Shown: in pieces, positions 25,218 to 34,069 of the stretch
Layout: each line of letters starts with the position of its first letter
Numbering within the stretch: position 1 is the first letter of the stretch
Assembly (NCBI RefSeq): GCF_033546935.1
Contig: NZ_CP137854.1
Location: 248,001-312,000, forward strand
From: Xylophilus sp. GOD-11R
GTDB taxonomy: Bacteria > Pseudomonadota > Gammaproteobacteria > Burkholderiales > Burkholderiaceae_C
Direction of reading: 5' to 3'
Length of the DNA: 64,000 bases
Translations under genes and position numbers: made by a program
Notes under the pieces: generated by a model
Told to the model about the DNA's origin: nothing
Databases searched by the model: none
Seen by the model: the letters and a program-made list of their open reading frames with translations, nothing else

Positions 25218-26213
25218 TCAGTCGAACTTGCCGCCGATGGCGACGCTGACCTGCTTCCACTTGGCGATGTCGCGGGCGACGAAGTCACGCAGCACCGCAG
25301 GCGGGCCGCCGACACGCTCCAGCGAATCGTTGGCGAAACGTGTCTTGACGGCCGGCTGCTCCAGCGCGTGGGCCGCCGCCGCATTGAGCGTGCGTAGCAC
25401 CTCGGGCGCAATGCCGGCCGGCCCGAACAGGGCGAACCAGGCCAGCGACTCGAAGCCCGGCAGCGTTTCGGCGACGGTGGGAAGGTCGGGCAGGTCCGGC
25501 AGACGCTTGGGCGCGGTGGTCGCCAGCATGCGCAGCTTGCCGGCCTTGATCTGCGGCTGGGCGTTGCCCGGGCCGATGAACATGGCGTTGACCTGATTGG
25601 CCAGCAGGTCGTTCAAGGCTGGCGTCGTGCCCTTGTAGGGCACGCTGTTGAGGTCGATGCCGGTCTCCTGTTTGAACTGGATCGTGGCCATGTGCAGCGA
25701 GGCGCCGAGGCCGCCGATGCCGAAGCTCAGCTTGCCCGGGTTGGCCTTGCCGTAGGCGATCAGCTCGGCCACGTTGTTCACCGGCAGCGAGGGATGCACC
25801 ACCAGGTAGGCGGTCTGCGTGGCCAGCATCGACACCGGGGTGAAGTTGCGCACCGGGTCGAAGGGCAGTTTCGGAAAGATGACGGTGTTGATGGTGAAGC
25901 TGCCATAGCTCAGCAGCAGGGTGTGGCCGTCGGCCGGGCTGTTGGTAACAGCCTCGGCGGCGATGTTGCCGCCGGCGCCGGGCCGGTTGTCCACCACCAC
26001 CGGCACGCCGAGCGCCACGCCCATCTCCTGACCGATGGTGCGGGCTACGGTGTCGGTGGTGCCGCCGGGCGTGGAGCCCACCACCAGCTTCACCGGCCGG
26101 CCGTCCCAGGCCAGGGCCGGGGCGGGTTGCTGTGCATGGGCGGCCGGCAGGGCGGCGGCCGCACAGGCGGCCAGCACTTCGCGCCTGCGTATGCCCCGAC
26201 TGCTGTTCTTCAT
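25218..26213 (-). CDS. Tripartite tricarboxylate transporter (Bug) substrate-binding protein
   Basis: A 331-residue periplasmic binding protein of the Bug/TctC family. It has a signal peptide with a twin-arginine-like RRREVLAAC start and cleavage near AAHA-QQ, followed by the family hallmarks KLVVGSTPGGTTDTVARTIG, VDNRPGAGGNIAAEAV and FGIGGLGASLHMA. Bug proteins bind carboxylates with one or more free acid groups. No TctA/TctB membrane genes are nearby, so it must use a transporter encoded elsewhere or act as a sensor. It heads a likely operon with the lyase and leuCD and is divergent from a LysR gene. Confidence 0.92.
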   Translation of the reverse strand: MKNSSRGIRRREVLAACAAAALPAAHAQQPAPALAWDGRPVKLVVGSTPGGTTDTVARTIGQEMGVALGVPVVVDNRPGAGGNIAAEAVTNSPADGHTLLLSYGSFTINTVIFPKLPFDPVRNFTPVSMLATQTAYLVVHPSLPVNNVAELIAYGKANPGKLSFGIGGLGASLHMATIQFKQETGIDLNSVPYKGTTPALNDLLANQVNAMFIGPGNAQPQIKAGKLRMLATTAPKRLPDLPDLPTVAETLPGFESLAWFALFGPAGIAPEVLRTLNAAAAHALEQPAVKTRFANDSLERVGGPPAVLRDFVARDIAKWKQVSVAIGGKFD

Positions 26214-26270
26214 GTCTGTCTCCGTCGATTTTTTGAGGGGTAAGGCAACTCTAGGACTTTTGTTGGTGAG

Positions 26271-26309
26271 GGAAAATCGCGTTTTCCTTCATCAAAATTG
26301 AAGTTTTCC
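26271..26309. promoter_or_regulatory. Candidate operator between Bug receptor and LysR genes
   Basis: GGAAAATCGCGTTTTCC (26271-26287) is a perfect interrupted palindrome, and its right half TTTTCC followed by CAT-like bases recurs at 26304-26309, just before the LysR start. Sites of this kind in the middle of a LysR/target divergent region are commonly LysR-binding and activation sites. Confidence 0.5.
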
Positions 26310-26311
26310 TC

Positions 26312-27238
26312 ATGAAGTTGCAGTCATTCCGGGTGCTCGACGCGGTGCTGCGCAATGGCACGCTCGCTGCCGCCGCGCAGGAGTGCAACCTCACCGCCAG
26401 TGCGGTCAGCTTGCAGATCAAGGGGCTGGAGCAGTTCGTGGGGCAACCGCTGTTCGACCGCTCCGGGCTGCAGGTGAAGGCGCTGCCGCTGGCGCACCAG
26501 GTCGCGCGCATCATGCTGCGCGCCCATGCCGAGCTCGATGCGGTGAGGCGGCCTGAATCCATACGGGTGGCCGGCGCCGTGCACCTGGGCATGGTGGAGT
26601 CGCTGCAGCCGCTGCTGCTGCCCGGCATCCTGACGCGGCTGCGCCAGGACTGGCCGGCAGTGCAGTTGCACATGCGTCGCGGCAAGAGCAGCGAATTGCA
26701 GCACGCGGTAAAGGCCGGGGAGCTCGACGCCGCCGTCATCAGCCAGCCCGAGAACGGTGGCAGTTCGCGTTTGCACTGGCATGCGTTGATGCAACAGTCG
26801 CTGTCGCTGATCGTGCCGCCGGCCGAGACCGAAACCTCGATGCAGCGCCTCTTCGCGCGCTACGAATGGATCCGCTACGACACCAACACCATCGTCGGCC
26901 GGCAAGCCGCCAGATACGTGCATGCCCACACCCGGGCACGGCGCGGCAATCTGGAACTCGACGCGATCCGGGCCATCCTCGCGCTGGTGGCACGCGGGTT
27001 GGGCGTATCGGTGGTGCAGCTGGCCGAGCCCACGCTGGCGCACGGTTTGCCGGTCAGGGTGATCCCGCTGCCGGACGCGCCGCGCATCCAGTCGGCCTTC
27101 GTCAGCCGACCCGTCGATGTCGACAAGCGGGTGCTGGCGGCGGTCCGCGAGTGCGTCGTCGCGACGGTGGATTCGCTGGACCTGCCGGACGGATCGATCA
27201 GCCCGCCACCGCCACCGGCTGCCGCGCCTGCTCGATGA
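26312..27238 (+). CDS. LysR-type regulator of the LeuCD/lyase/Bug module (inferred)
   Basis: A 308-residue LysR-family regulator with an N-terminal helix-turn-helix (FRVLDAVLRNGTLAAAAQECNLTASAVSLQIKGLE) and a substrate-binding domain. It is divergent from the Bug receptor at 25218-26213, with 98 bases between them, so the probable targets are the Bug, lyase and LeuCD genes and the inducer is probably the acid they handle. The C-terminus ends in a Pro/Ala tail (SPPPPPAAAPAR) that overlaps the convergent MetR-type gene by 41 bases. Confidence 0.88.
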   Translation: MKLQSFRVLDAVLRNGTLAAAAQECNLTASAVSLQIKGLEQFVGQPLFDRSGLQVKALPLAHQVARIMLRAHAELDAVRRPESIRVAGAVHLGMVESLQPLLLPGILTRLRQDWPAVQLHMRRGKSSELQHAVKAGELDAAVISQPENGGSSRLHWHALMQQSLSLIVPPAETETSMQRLFARYEWIRYDTNTIVGRQAARYVHAHTRARRGNLELDAIRAILALVARGLGVSVVQLAEPTLAHGLPVRVIPLPDAPRIQSAFVSRPVDVDKRVLAAVRECVVATVDSLDLPDGSISPPPPPAAAPAR

Positions 27239-28094
27239 AGGCGCGCAGGTAGTCGGTGCCGAGGTCGGACTCGCGGGCGCCGAGATGGATCTGCTTGGCG
27301 ATGCCCTGGCGGCCCAGCCGCACCGGCACGATGTCCATGGCGTCGGCGTACTCCAGTACCAGCCAGCGCGGCAACGCGGCCACGCCCCGGCCGCTGGCGA
27401 CCATCTGCAACATGATGTCGGTCGTCTCGATGGTCTTGTGCCGCCGCGGCGCGATGCCCGCCGGCATGAGGAACTGCGTGTACACGTCGAGCCGGTCGGC
27501 CGGCACCGGGTAGGTGACCAGCACTTCGGGCTCCAGCTGGCGCGGCTCGACGAAGGCCTCGCACGCCAGCCGGTGGGAGCGCGCCACGACCAGCACCTGT
27601 TCGTAGTCGAACACCGGCTCGAATACCAGGCCGGGCTTGAACAGCGGATCGGGCGTGACCAGCAGGTCGATCTCGAAGCCGAAGAGGGCGCCGATGCCGC
27701 CGAACTGGAATTTCTGCTTCACGTCCACATCCACGTCGGGCCACGACGCGAGATAGGGCGACACCACCTTCAGCAGCCACTGGTAGCAGGGATGGCATTC
27801 CATGCCGATGCGCAGCGTGCCGCGCTCGCCCTGCGAGAACTGGTGCAGCCGCTGCTCGGCCAGGTCGAACTGCGGCAGCACCCGGCCGGCGACCGACAGC
27901 AGGTACTGGCCGGCCTGGGTCAGCCGCAGGGCACGGCCCTCGCGCAGCCAGATCGCCACGCCCAAGTGCTGCTCCAGCTTCTTCATGCTGTGGCTGAGCG
28001 CCGACTGGGTGAGATGCAGCACCTCGGCGGCGGCGGTCAGCGAGCCGCGTCTCTCCACTTCCTGGATGACGGCGAGGTGATGGCGGTCCAGCAT
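27198..28094 (-). CDS. MetR-type LysR transcriptional regulator
   Basis: A 298-residue LysR-family protein whose N-terminus (RHHLAVIQEVERRGSLTAAAEVLHLTQSALSHSMKKLEQHLG) and effector domain (LRIGMECHPCYQWLLKVV) follow MetR, the homocysteine-responsive regulator of methionine synthesis. A perfect MetR consensus box lies 6 bases before the start codon, which fits autoregulation. No met gene is adjacent, so its targets lie elsewhere or it has been recruited to the neighbouring amidase/GMC module, which ends 82 bases upstream on the same strand. Its 3' end overlaps the convergent LysR gene by 41 bases. Confidence 0.85.
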   Translation of the reverse strand: MLDRHHLAVIQEVERRGSLTAAAEVLHLTQSALSHSMKKLEQHLGVAIWLREGRALRLTQAGQYLLSVAGRVLPQFDLAEQRLHQFSQGERGTLRIGMECHPCYQWLLKVVSPYLASWPDVDVDVKQKFQFGGIGALFGFEIDLLVTPDPLFKPGLVFEPVFDYEQVLVVARSHRLACEAFVEPRQLEPEVLVTYPVPADRLDVYTQFLMPAGIAPRRHKTIETTDIMLQMVASGRGVAALPRWLVLEYADAMDIVPVRLGRQGIAKQIHLGARESDLGTDYLRAFIEQARQPVAVAG

Positions 28095-28100
28095 GTCGAA

Positions 28101-28113
28101 TGAACGTCGTTCA
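28101..28113. promoter_or_regulatory. MetR box
   Basis: TGAACGTCGTTCA matches the known MetR consensus TGAA-N2-T-N2-TTCA exactly and is part of a longer perfect palindrome, ATGAACG-T-CGTTCAT (28100-28114). It sits immediately upstream of the MetR-type gene, a position suited to autorepression. Confidence 0.7.
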
Positions 28114-28176
28114 TGGTTTTTGGGGGGAAGGCCATGTTAATTCACGCTCGTCGCCACCTTGCCGATGCCGGGTCGA

Positions 28177-29892
28177 TCAGACCGCGACGCCGGCCGGCAG
28201 GCGCCGGTGCCAGTCGGTCGCGGCCTGGTAGCCGGCGCCGACTTGCAGCAGCAGGCTTTCGGCGAAGGGCCGGCCGATCAGCTGCATGCCGCAGGGCAGG
28301 GTGGGCGCGGTGCTGGCGCCTCCGCCGGTGAAGCCGCAGGGCAGCGCCAGCGCCGGCAGGCCCAGCACGTTGGCCGGCCGGGTCAGCCGGGTGATCTCGT
28401 CGAGGATGTGCAGCATCGCGTCGCCGCCGGAGACGTCGACCTGGTCGAGCCTCGGCACCGCGAAGGCGAGGGCCGGTGCCAACAGCACGTCGCAGGCGCC
28501 GAACACCGAGGCGACGAAAGCCGCCAGCGCGCGGCCGGCGTGGCGTTTGGCGTCCAGGTAGTCCTGCGAGCTGGCGGCCAGCGACGACTCGATGCGGCCG
28601 CGCGTCTGCGCGCCGTACTCGCCGGCGCGCTCGCGCATCCATGGCGCATGCAGCGCGACCGCCTCGGCCCAGGTGATCAGGTTGCCGGCCGCGTTGACCG
28701 CGTCGAGGTCGGGCATGTCGACCGGCACGAGGGTTGCGCCGCGCTCGCGCAGCACCTGCGCCGCCGCATCGACCAGTCCGGCCACCTCGGGGCTCAGGCC
28801 GCGATCGAAATAGCCGCGCGGCAGGCCGATGCGAACGCCTTCCAGCCCCTGCACGCGGCCACGCTCGGCGGCGGCGACGAAATCCAGGTCCACGCCCGGC
28901 AGCCGGGTGGCGTCGATGCTCGCCGGGTCGGCCGCGTCGAAGCCGGCGATCACCGACAGCATCAGCGCGTTGTCCTGCACCGTGCGGGTCAGCGGGCCGA
29001 TGGTGTCGAGCGTGTGCGACAGCGGCATGCAACCCGCGCGCGAGACCAGGCCCGGCGTGGTCTTCATGCCGGTCACGCCGCAGAGCGCGGCGGGCATGCG
29101 CACCGAACCACCGGTGTCGGAGCCGAGCGCGCCGAACACCATGCCCGAGGCCACCGACACCGCGCTGCCGGACGACGAGCCACCGGTGAGGTGTTCCCGG
29201 TTCCACGGGTTGCGCGCATCGCCCAGCCAGGCGTTCTGGCCGGTGGGTCCGTAGGCGAACTCGGTCATGTGCAGCGTTCCGACCTGCAGCGCGCCGGCCG
29301 CGTCGAGCCGCTGCAGCACGCCGGCGGTGGTGCCCGCCACCCAGTCGCGGCGCAGCTTCGAGCCGCAGGTCGACACCTGGCCGGCGCGATGGAACATGTC
29401 CTTGTGCGCCAGCGGCACGCCGTGCAGCGGGCCGGTCGCCTCGCCGCGCGCACGGGCCTCGTCGCAGCGCGCGGCCTGCGCCAGGGCGGCGTCGGCATCG
29501 ATGCGCACGAAGGCATTGAAGGTCTCTTGATGCGCCTCGGCGCGGGCGATCGCCGCCTGGGTGAGTTGCACCGAGGTGGTGGCACCGCTGCGCAAGGCCT
29601 CCACCGCCTGCACCAGCGTCATCGCGTGTTCGGCGTGGTCGGCGGTCGGCGTCTCCACCACCGGCAGCGGCGTGCCTGACGCCGGCAGCGCCTGCGCGGC
29701 GAAGCGGGCCGAGGCCAGGGCCGGTACGTCGTCGAAGGTCAGCGTGGCCTGAGCCGGGCGGAAGGCGGCGACACGGCGGTTGGCGGTCGCGGCGATGGCG
29801 GCGGCGCGGTCAGCGGTCAGCACGATGCCGGCGCGTTCGGCGTTGCCCGCGACGTCGGCGGCGGTGATGGTGGGCAGGGATCTGGAAGGCAT
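28177..29892 (-). CDS. Amidase signature family enzyme
   Basis: A 571-residue amidase-signature hydrolase. The Ser-cisSer-Lys triad is visible: Lys in PLAHKDMFHRAG, cis-Ser in LTGGSSSGSAVSVASG and the nucleophile in LGSDTGGSVRMPAALCG. It cleaves a carboxamide to an acid and an amine or ammonia. It is longer than the 450-500 residues typical of the family because of an N-terminal helical extension (about 90 residues; SLPTITAADVAGNAERAGI). It is the last gene of the ABC importer/GMC module, 17 bases after the GMC gene. No signal peptide is seen. The natural substrate is likely whatever the ABC importer brings in. Confidence 0.92.
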   Translation of the reverse strand: MPSRSLPTITAADVAGNAERAGIVLTADRAAAIAATANRRVAAFRPAQATLTFDDVPALASARFAAQALPASGTPLPVVETPTADHAEHAMTLVQAVEALRSGATTSVQLTQAAIARAEAHQETFNAFVRIDADAALAQAARCDEARARGEATGPLHGVPLAHKDMFHRAGQVSTCGSKLRRDWVAGTTAGVLQRLDAAGALQVGTLHMTEFAYGPTGQNAWLGDARNPWNREHLTGGSSSGSAVSVASGMVFGALGSDTGGSVRMPAALCGVTGMKTTPGLVSRAGCMPLSHTLDTIGPLTRTVQDNALMLSVIAGFDAADPASIDATRLPGVDLDFVAAAERGRVQGLEGVRIGLPRGYFDRGLSPEVAGLVDAAAQVLRERGATLVPVDMPDLDAVNAAGNLITWAEAVALHAPWMRERAGEYGAQTRGRIESSLAASSQDYLDAKRHAGRALAAFVASVFGACDVLLAPALAFAVPRLDQVDVSGGDAMLHILDEITRLTRPANVLGLPALALPCGFTGGGASTAPTLPCGMQLIGRPFAESLLLQVGAGYQAATDWHRRLPAGVAV

Positions 29893-29909
29893 CGGGTGGT
29901 GCGGTCGGG

Positions 29910-31586
29910 TCAGGGTTGGACGAAGCCCGCGGCGGGCAGCGGAGCGTGGCCGAGGATCATGTCGGCCGCCTTCTCGGCCACCATCATCGAGCCTGCGCAG
30001 GTGTTGGCCGACGGCACGCTCGGCATGACCGAGGCGTCGACCACCCGCAGCCCGTCCAGGCCGTGCACCTTGAGCGTGGCATCCACCACCGCCATCGGGT
30101 CGTCGGCCCGGCCCATGCGCGCGGTGCCCGCCAGGTGGCAGGCCGAGACGCCGTAGCGCCGCGCGAAGTCGAGCACCTCGTCGTCGCTCTGCGCCTGGGC
30201 GCCGGGCATGGTCTCGGACTCGAAGAAGTGCGCGAGCGCCGGCGATGCAAGCAGGGCGCGTGCCTGCCGGATCCCGCTGACCAGCACCGGATGGTCGCGC
30301 TCGTCTTCCAGGTAGTTGGGCTGCACCAGGGGTTCGTCCAGTGCCTGCGACGAACGCAGGCGCACCGAGCCGACGCTCCATGGCTGGTGACCCCACACGC
30401 CGGCCGTCATGCCGGGGAAATTGTCGAGCCGGCCGACATAACCTTCCTTGTAGCTGGCCGGGGTGAACACACCCTGCAGGTCGGGCTGGGCCAGGTCGGG
30501 GCGCGACTTCGCGAACCAGTGCATCAGCGAGGGGCTGACCGCCAGCAGGTTGGGCCGGCCGGCGAGCCAGCGCGCCACCTGGCCGACGAGGCCGGTGCCC
30601 TGCGCCATCTCGTTGACGGTGCGGCTGTTGCGCACCCGGGCGACGACGCGCACCGAGTAGTGGTCCTGCAGGTTGGCGCCGACGCCTTCGAGCGCGTGGG
30701 CGACGGTGATGCCGTGCGCACGCAGGTGCTCGGCCGGGCCGATGCCCGAGAGCTGCAGCAGCTTCGGCGTGTTGATGGCGCCGGCGCAGACGATGACCTC
30801 GCGCCGCGCCCGCACCGCCTTCATCGGCCCGCCCGCCTCGCCCTGCAGGTAGCGCACGCCGGTCGCGCGTTTGCCTTCGAGCTCGATCGCCACGGTCTGC
30901 GCGCGGGTGCGGATCTCCAGGTTGGGCCGCGACGCCACCGGGTCGAGAAAAGCGCTGGCCGCGCCGCTGCGCCAGCGGCCGTCGATGGTGCGCTGGAAGT
31001 AGCCGACGCCGGCCTGCGTGGCGCCGTTGTAGTCGCCGTTTCGCGGCAGGCCCAGGCCGACGGCGGCGTCCATGAAGGCGTCGCAGATCGGATGGCGCCA
31101 GTCGAGGCTGGAGGTGACGAGCTCGCCGTCGCGGCCGTGGTAGGCCGGATCGCCCCGGCCGACGTGGCGTTCGGAGCGCATGAAGTAGGGCAGCACCTCG
31201 GCATAGCTCCAGCCCGGGTTGCCGCGCGCGGCCCAGCCGTCGAAGTCGCCGTGCTGGCCGCGGTTGTAGATCAGCCCGTTGATCGAGCTGGTGCCGCCGA
31301 GCACCCGGCCCTGCGGTATGGGCACGCGCCTGCCCAGCGTGTTGGCGGTGGGCTCGGAGCCGTATTGCCAGGTCCAGGCCGGGTTGAAGATGGCCTTGAT
31401 GAAGCCGGCCGGCAGGCGCAGCCAGGGCGCGCGGGCATCGCCGCCGGCTTCGAGTAGGCAGACGGTGACGCCGGGCTCGGCGCTCAGGCGGTTGGCGAGC
31501 ACCGAGCCGGCCGCGCCGGCGCCGACGATGACGTAGTCGAAGGTGCCGGTCGGGGTGGCGGAAGAGGCGGAGGAGGGCGAAGGCAT
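29910..31586 (-). CDS. GMC-family FAD oxidoreductase (choline dehydrogenase-like)
   Basis: A 558-residue glucose-methanol-choline oxidoreductase. It has the FAD Rossmann motif VGAGAAGSVLANRL (about residue 22), the GMC signature PQGRVLGGTSSINGLIYNRG, the second signature GAINTPKLLQLSGIGP and a C-terminal ACHLAGTARMG with the catalytic-pair His region, then VVDASVMPSVPSANT. It oxidises a primary alcohol to an aldehyde. It lies between the ABC importer and the amidase, so the imported compound probably carries both a hydroxyl and an amide group. Family membership is certain, substrate unknown. Confidence 0.92.
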   Translation of the reverse strand: MPSPSSASSATPTGTFDYVIVGAGAAGSVLANRLSAEPGVTVCLLEAGGDARAPWLRLPAGFIKAIFNPAWTWQYGSEPTANTLGRRVPIPQGRVLGGTSSINGLIYNRGQHGDFDGWAARGNPGWSYAEVLPYFMRSERHVGRGDPAYHGRDGELVTSSLDWRHPICDAFMDAAVGLGLPRNGDYNGATQAGVGYFQRTIDGRWRSGAASAFLDPVASRPNLEIRTRAQTVAIELEGKRATGVRYLQGEAGGPMKAVRARREVIVCAGAINTPKLLQLSGIGPAEHLRAHGITVAHALEGVGANLQDHYSVRVVARVRNSRTVNEMAQGTGLVGQVARWLAGRPNLLAVSPSLMHWFAKSRPDLAQPDLQGVFTPASYKEGYVGRLDNFPGMTAGVWGHQPWSVGSVRLRSSQALDEPLVQPNYLEDERDHPVLVSGIRQARALLASPALAHFFESETMPGAQAQSDDEVLDFARRYGVSACHLAGTARMGRADDPMAVVDATLKVHGLDGLRVVDASVMPSVPSANTCAGSMMVAEKAADMILGHAPLPAAGFVQP

Positions 31587-31597
31587 GGCGGGTCGAT

Positions 31598-33223
31598 TCA
31601 GGCGGCGAGGGGCACCGGCGGCGTCCAGGATTTGCCCGGCATGGCGTCGATCAGCCGGCGGGTGTAGTCGTGCGCGGGATGGTCGAGCACCTGCTGCGGA
31701 CTGCCGTATTCGACGAGCTGGCCGCGGTGCATGACAGCCAGGCGGTGGCAGATCTTGGCGGCCACGCGCAGGTCGTGGGTGATGAAGATCATGGCCAGGT
31801 TCATCTTCTGCTGCAGCTGGTGCAGCAGCTCCAGCACCTGGGCCTGCACCGACACGTCGAGCGCCGACACCGACTCGTCGGCCACCAGCAGGTCGGGCTC
31901 CATGGCGAGCGCGCGGGCGATGCCGATGCGCTGGCGCTGGCCGCCGGAGAATTCGTTGGGATAGCGCGAGATGGCCGAGGGGTCGAGCTCGACGAGCTGC
32001 AGCAGTTCACGCGCCCGCCGCAAGGCCTGCTCGCGCGGCACGCCGCTGGCGACCGGGCCGTCCGACAGGATCTTGCCGACGCTGTGGCGCGGGTTGAGCG
32101 AGGCGAACGGGTCCTGGAAGATCATCTGGATGCGGCGGCGGTGCGGCCGGAATTCGGCCTCGCTCATCGGCGCGATGTCCTGGCCGTTGAACAGCATCCG
32201 GCCGCCGTCGGTGCCCTGCAGCTTGAGCAGGCACTTGCCGATGGTCGACTTGCCCGAACCCGATTCGCCCACCACCCCCAGCGTCTCGCCGCGCCGCACG
32301 GTGAAGCTCACGCCGTCGACCGCGCGCACCACGCGCTTGGCCGACAGGAAGCCGCCGCCGGTGACGTAGGTCTTGCGCAGGTCCTGCACGTCGAGCACCA
32401 CCGGCTGGCCGGCGGCAGCCGGCGCGGCCCGGCCGCTGGGAACCGCGCCGATCAGGCGGCGGGTGTAGGGGTGGCGCGGCGCGTCGAGGATCTGCCGCGC
32501 GTCGCCCTGTTCCACCAGCACGCCTTTTTCCATCACCGCGATGCGGTCGGCGATATCGGCGACCACGCCGAAGTCGTGGGTGATGAACATCACGCCCATG
32601 CCCATGCTGCGCTGGATGCGCTTGATGAGCGCCAGGATCTGGCCCTGGGTGGTGACGTCGAGCGCGGTGGTGGGCTCGTCGGCGATCAGGATCGAGGGCT
32701 CCAGCGCCAGCGCCATGGCGATCATCACCCGCTGGCGCTGGCCGCCCGAGAGCCGGAACGGATAGGCGTGCTGCAGGGTCTGCACGTCGGGCAGGCCGAC
32801 GAAGTCGAGCATCTCCAGCACCCGCGCCTGGCGTGCGGCGCCGGGGTAGGCGCCGTGCACTTCCATCACCTCGGCGATCTGGCGGCCGACCGGCATCAGC
32901 GGATTGAGCGCGGACATCGGCTCCTGGAAGATCATGCCGATGTCCTTGCCGCGCAGCGCCAGCAGCTCGGGCTCGGGCTTGGCCAGCAGGTCCTGGCCGC
33001 GCATGAGGATGCGGCCTTCGCTCGGGCGCAGGTAGTCGGGCAGCAGGCCCATGATGGCGTTGGCGCTGATCGACTTGCCCGAGCCCGATTCGCCGACGAT
33101 GCAGAGGATCTCGCCGGCGTTCAGATCGAAGGAAACGTCGCGCACGGCATAGGGACGGTCGCCGCCCCGGGGCAGCGCCACGCTGAGGCGCTCGATGCGC
33201 AGCAGGGGTTGGTTGGTGTTCAT
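31598..33223 (-). CDS. ABC transporter, fused dual ATP-binding protein (peptide/opine type)
   Basis: A 541-residue protein with two complete ABC ATPase domains in tandem, equivalent to DppD-DppF fused. The first half has Walker A GESGSGKS, signature [15 protein letters not shown] and Walker [13 protein letters not shown]; the second has [27 protein letters not shown] and [12 protein letters not shown]. Both show the extra C-terminal oligopeptide domain motif ([16 protein letters not shown]). It powers the importer made by the two permeases and binding protein encoded just upstream; the gap to the preceding permease gene is 5 bases. Confidence 0.95.
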   Translation of the reverse strand: MNTNQPLLRIERLSVALPRGGDRPYAVRDVSFDLNAGEILCIVGESGSGKSISANAIMGLLPDYLRPSEGRILMRGQDLLAKPEPELLALRGKDIGMIFQEPMSALNPLMPVGRQIAEVMEVHGAYPGAARQARVLEMLDFVGLPDVQTLQHAYPFRLSGGQRQRVMIAMALALEPSILIADEPTTALDVTTQGQILALIKRIQRSMGMGVMFITHDFGVVADIADRIAVMEKGVLVEQGDARQILDAPRHPYTRRLIGAVPSGRAAPAAAGQPVVLDVQDLRKTYVTGGGFLSAKRVVRAVDGVSFTVRRGETLGVVGESGSGKSTIGKCLLKLQGTDGGRMLFNGQDIAPMSEAEFRPHRRRIQMIFQDPFASLNPRHSVGKILSDGPVASGVPREQALRRARELLQLVELDPSAISRYPNEFSGGQRQRIGIARALAMEPDLLVADESVSALDVSVQAQVLELLHQLQQKMNLAMIFITHDLRVAAKICHRLAVMHRGQLVEYGSPQQVLDHPAHDYTRRLIDAMPGKSWTPPVPLAA

Positions 33224-33228
33224 GGGGT

Positions 33229-34068
33229 TCACTTGCCGCGGCGATGCAGTTGCGGGTTCATCGCGTCGTTGAGGCCTTCGCCGATGAGGTTGATGGCCAG
33301 CACGGTCAGCAGAATGGCCAGGCCCGGCAGCACGCTGAGCCAGGGCGATTCGCGCAGCATGGTGCGCGCCGCGCCGATCATCAGGCCCCAGCTCATCATG
33401 TTGCGATCGCCCAGGCCCAGGAATGACAGCGCCGACTCGGTGAGGATGGCCGTGGCCACCATGAGCGAGGCGGTGATGATGATCGGCGAGATGGCGTTGG
33501 GCAGGATCTGCTCGAAGATGATGCGCGAGGGCCGCTGGCCGATGACGACTGCCGCCTGCACGAACTCGCGCTGCTTGAGCGTCATGAACTCGCTGCGCAC
33601 CAGGCGCGCCACGGGCGGCCACGACACCAGCGAGATGGCGCCGACGATGGAGTAGATGGAGGGCTTGAAGATCGCGACCAGCACGATCGCCATGGCCAGC
33701 TGCGGCACCGTCTGGAAGAACTCGGTGAGCCGCATCAGCACGTCGTCGACATGCCGGCCGTAGTAGCCGGCGATGGAGCCCACCAGCACGCCGACGACCA
33801 CCGCCACCAGCGTGGACACCACGCCGATCAGCAGCGACACCCGCGCGCCGTAGGCCAGCCCTGCGGCCACGTCGCGGCCGAGCATGTCGGTGCCGAGGAA
33901 GAACTCGCGGTCCTGGAAGGGCGTGAGCAGCGGGTCGCCCACCATGGCCCAGGGCGAGTTCTCGAAGAACAGCGAGGCGCTGAGCGCCATCGCCAGCACC
34001 ACCAGCAAGATGGCGCTGCCCAGGGCGGCGCCCCGGTTGCCGAAGAAGCGGGAAAGGAATTTCTTCAT
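33229..34068 (-). CDS. ABC transporter permease, DppC-like
   Basis: A 279-residue inner-membrane permease of the peptide/opine/nickel family. It has an N-terminal helix (LGSAILLVVLAMALSASLFF), the extracytoplasmic FFLGTDMLGRDVAAGLAYGAR motif and the ATPase-contact loop REFVQAAVVIGQRPSRIIF, both diagnostic for DppC. The ATG at 34068 lies one base after the stop of the DppB-like gene; a GTG at 34077 would overlap that gene. It forms the pore with the DppB-like permease. Confidence 0.93.
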   Translation of the reverse strand: MKKFLSRFFGNRGAALGSAILLVVLAMALSASLFFENSPWAMVGDPLLTPFQDREFFLGTDMLGRDVAAGLAYGARVSLLIGVVSTLVAVVVGVLVGSIAGYYGRHVDDVLMRLTEFFQTVPQLAMAIVLVAIFKPSIYSIVGAISLVSWPPVARLVRSEFMTLKQREFVQAAVVIGQRPSRIIFEQILPNAISPIIITASLMVATAILTESALSFLGLGDRNMMSWGLMIGAARTMLRESPWLSVLPGLAILLTVLAINLIGEGLNDAMNPQLHRRGK

Positions 34069-34069
34069 G

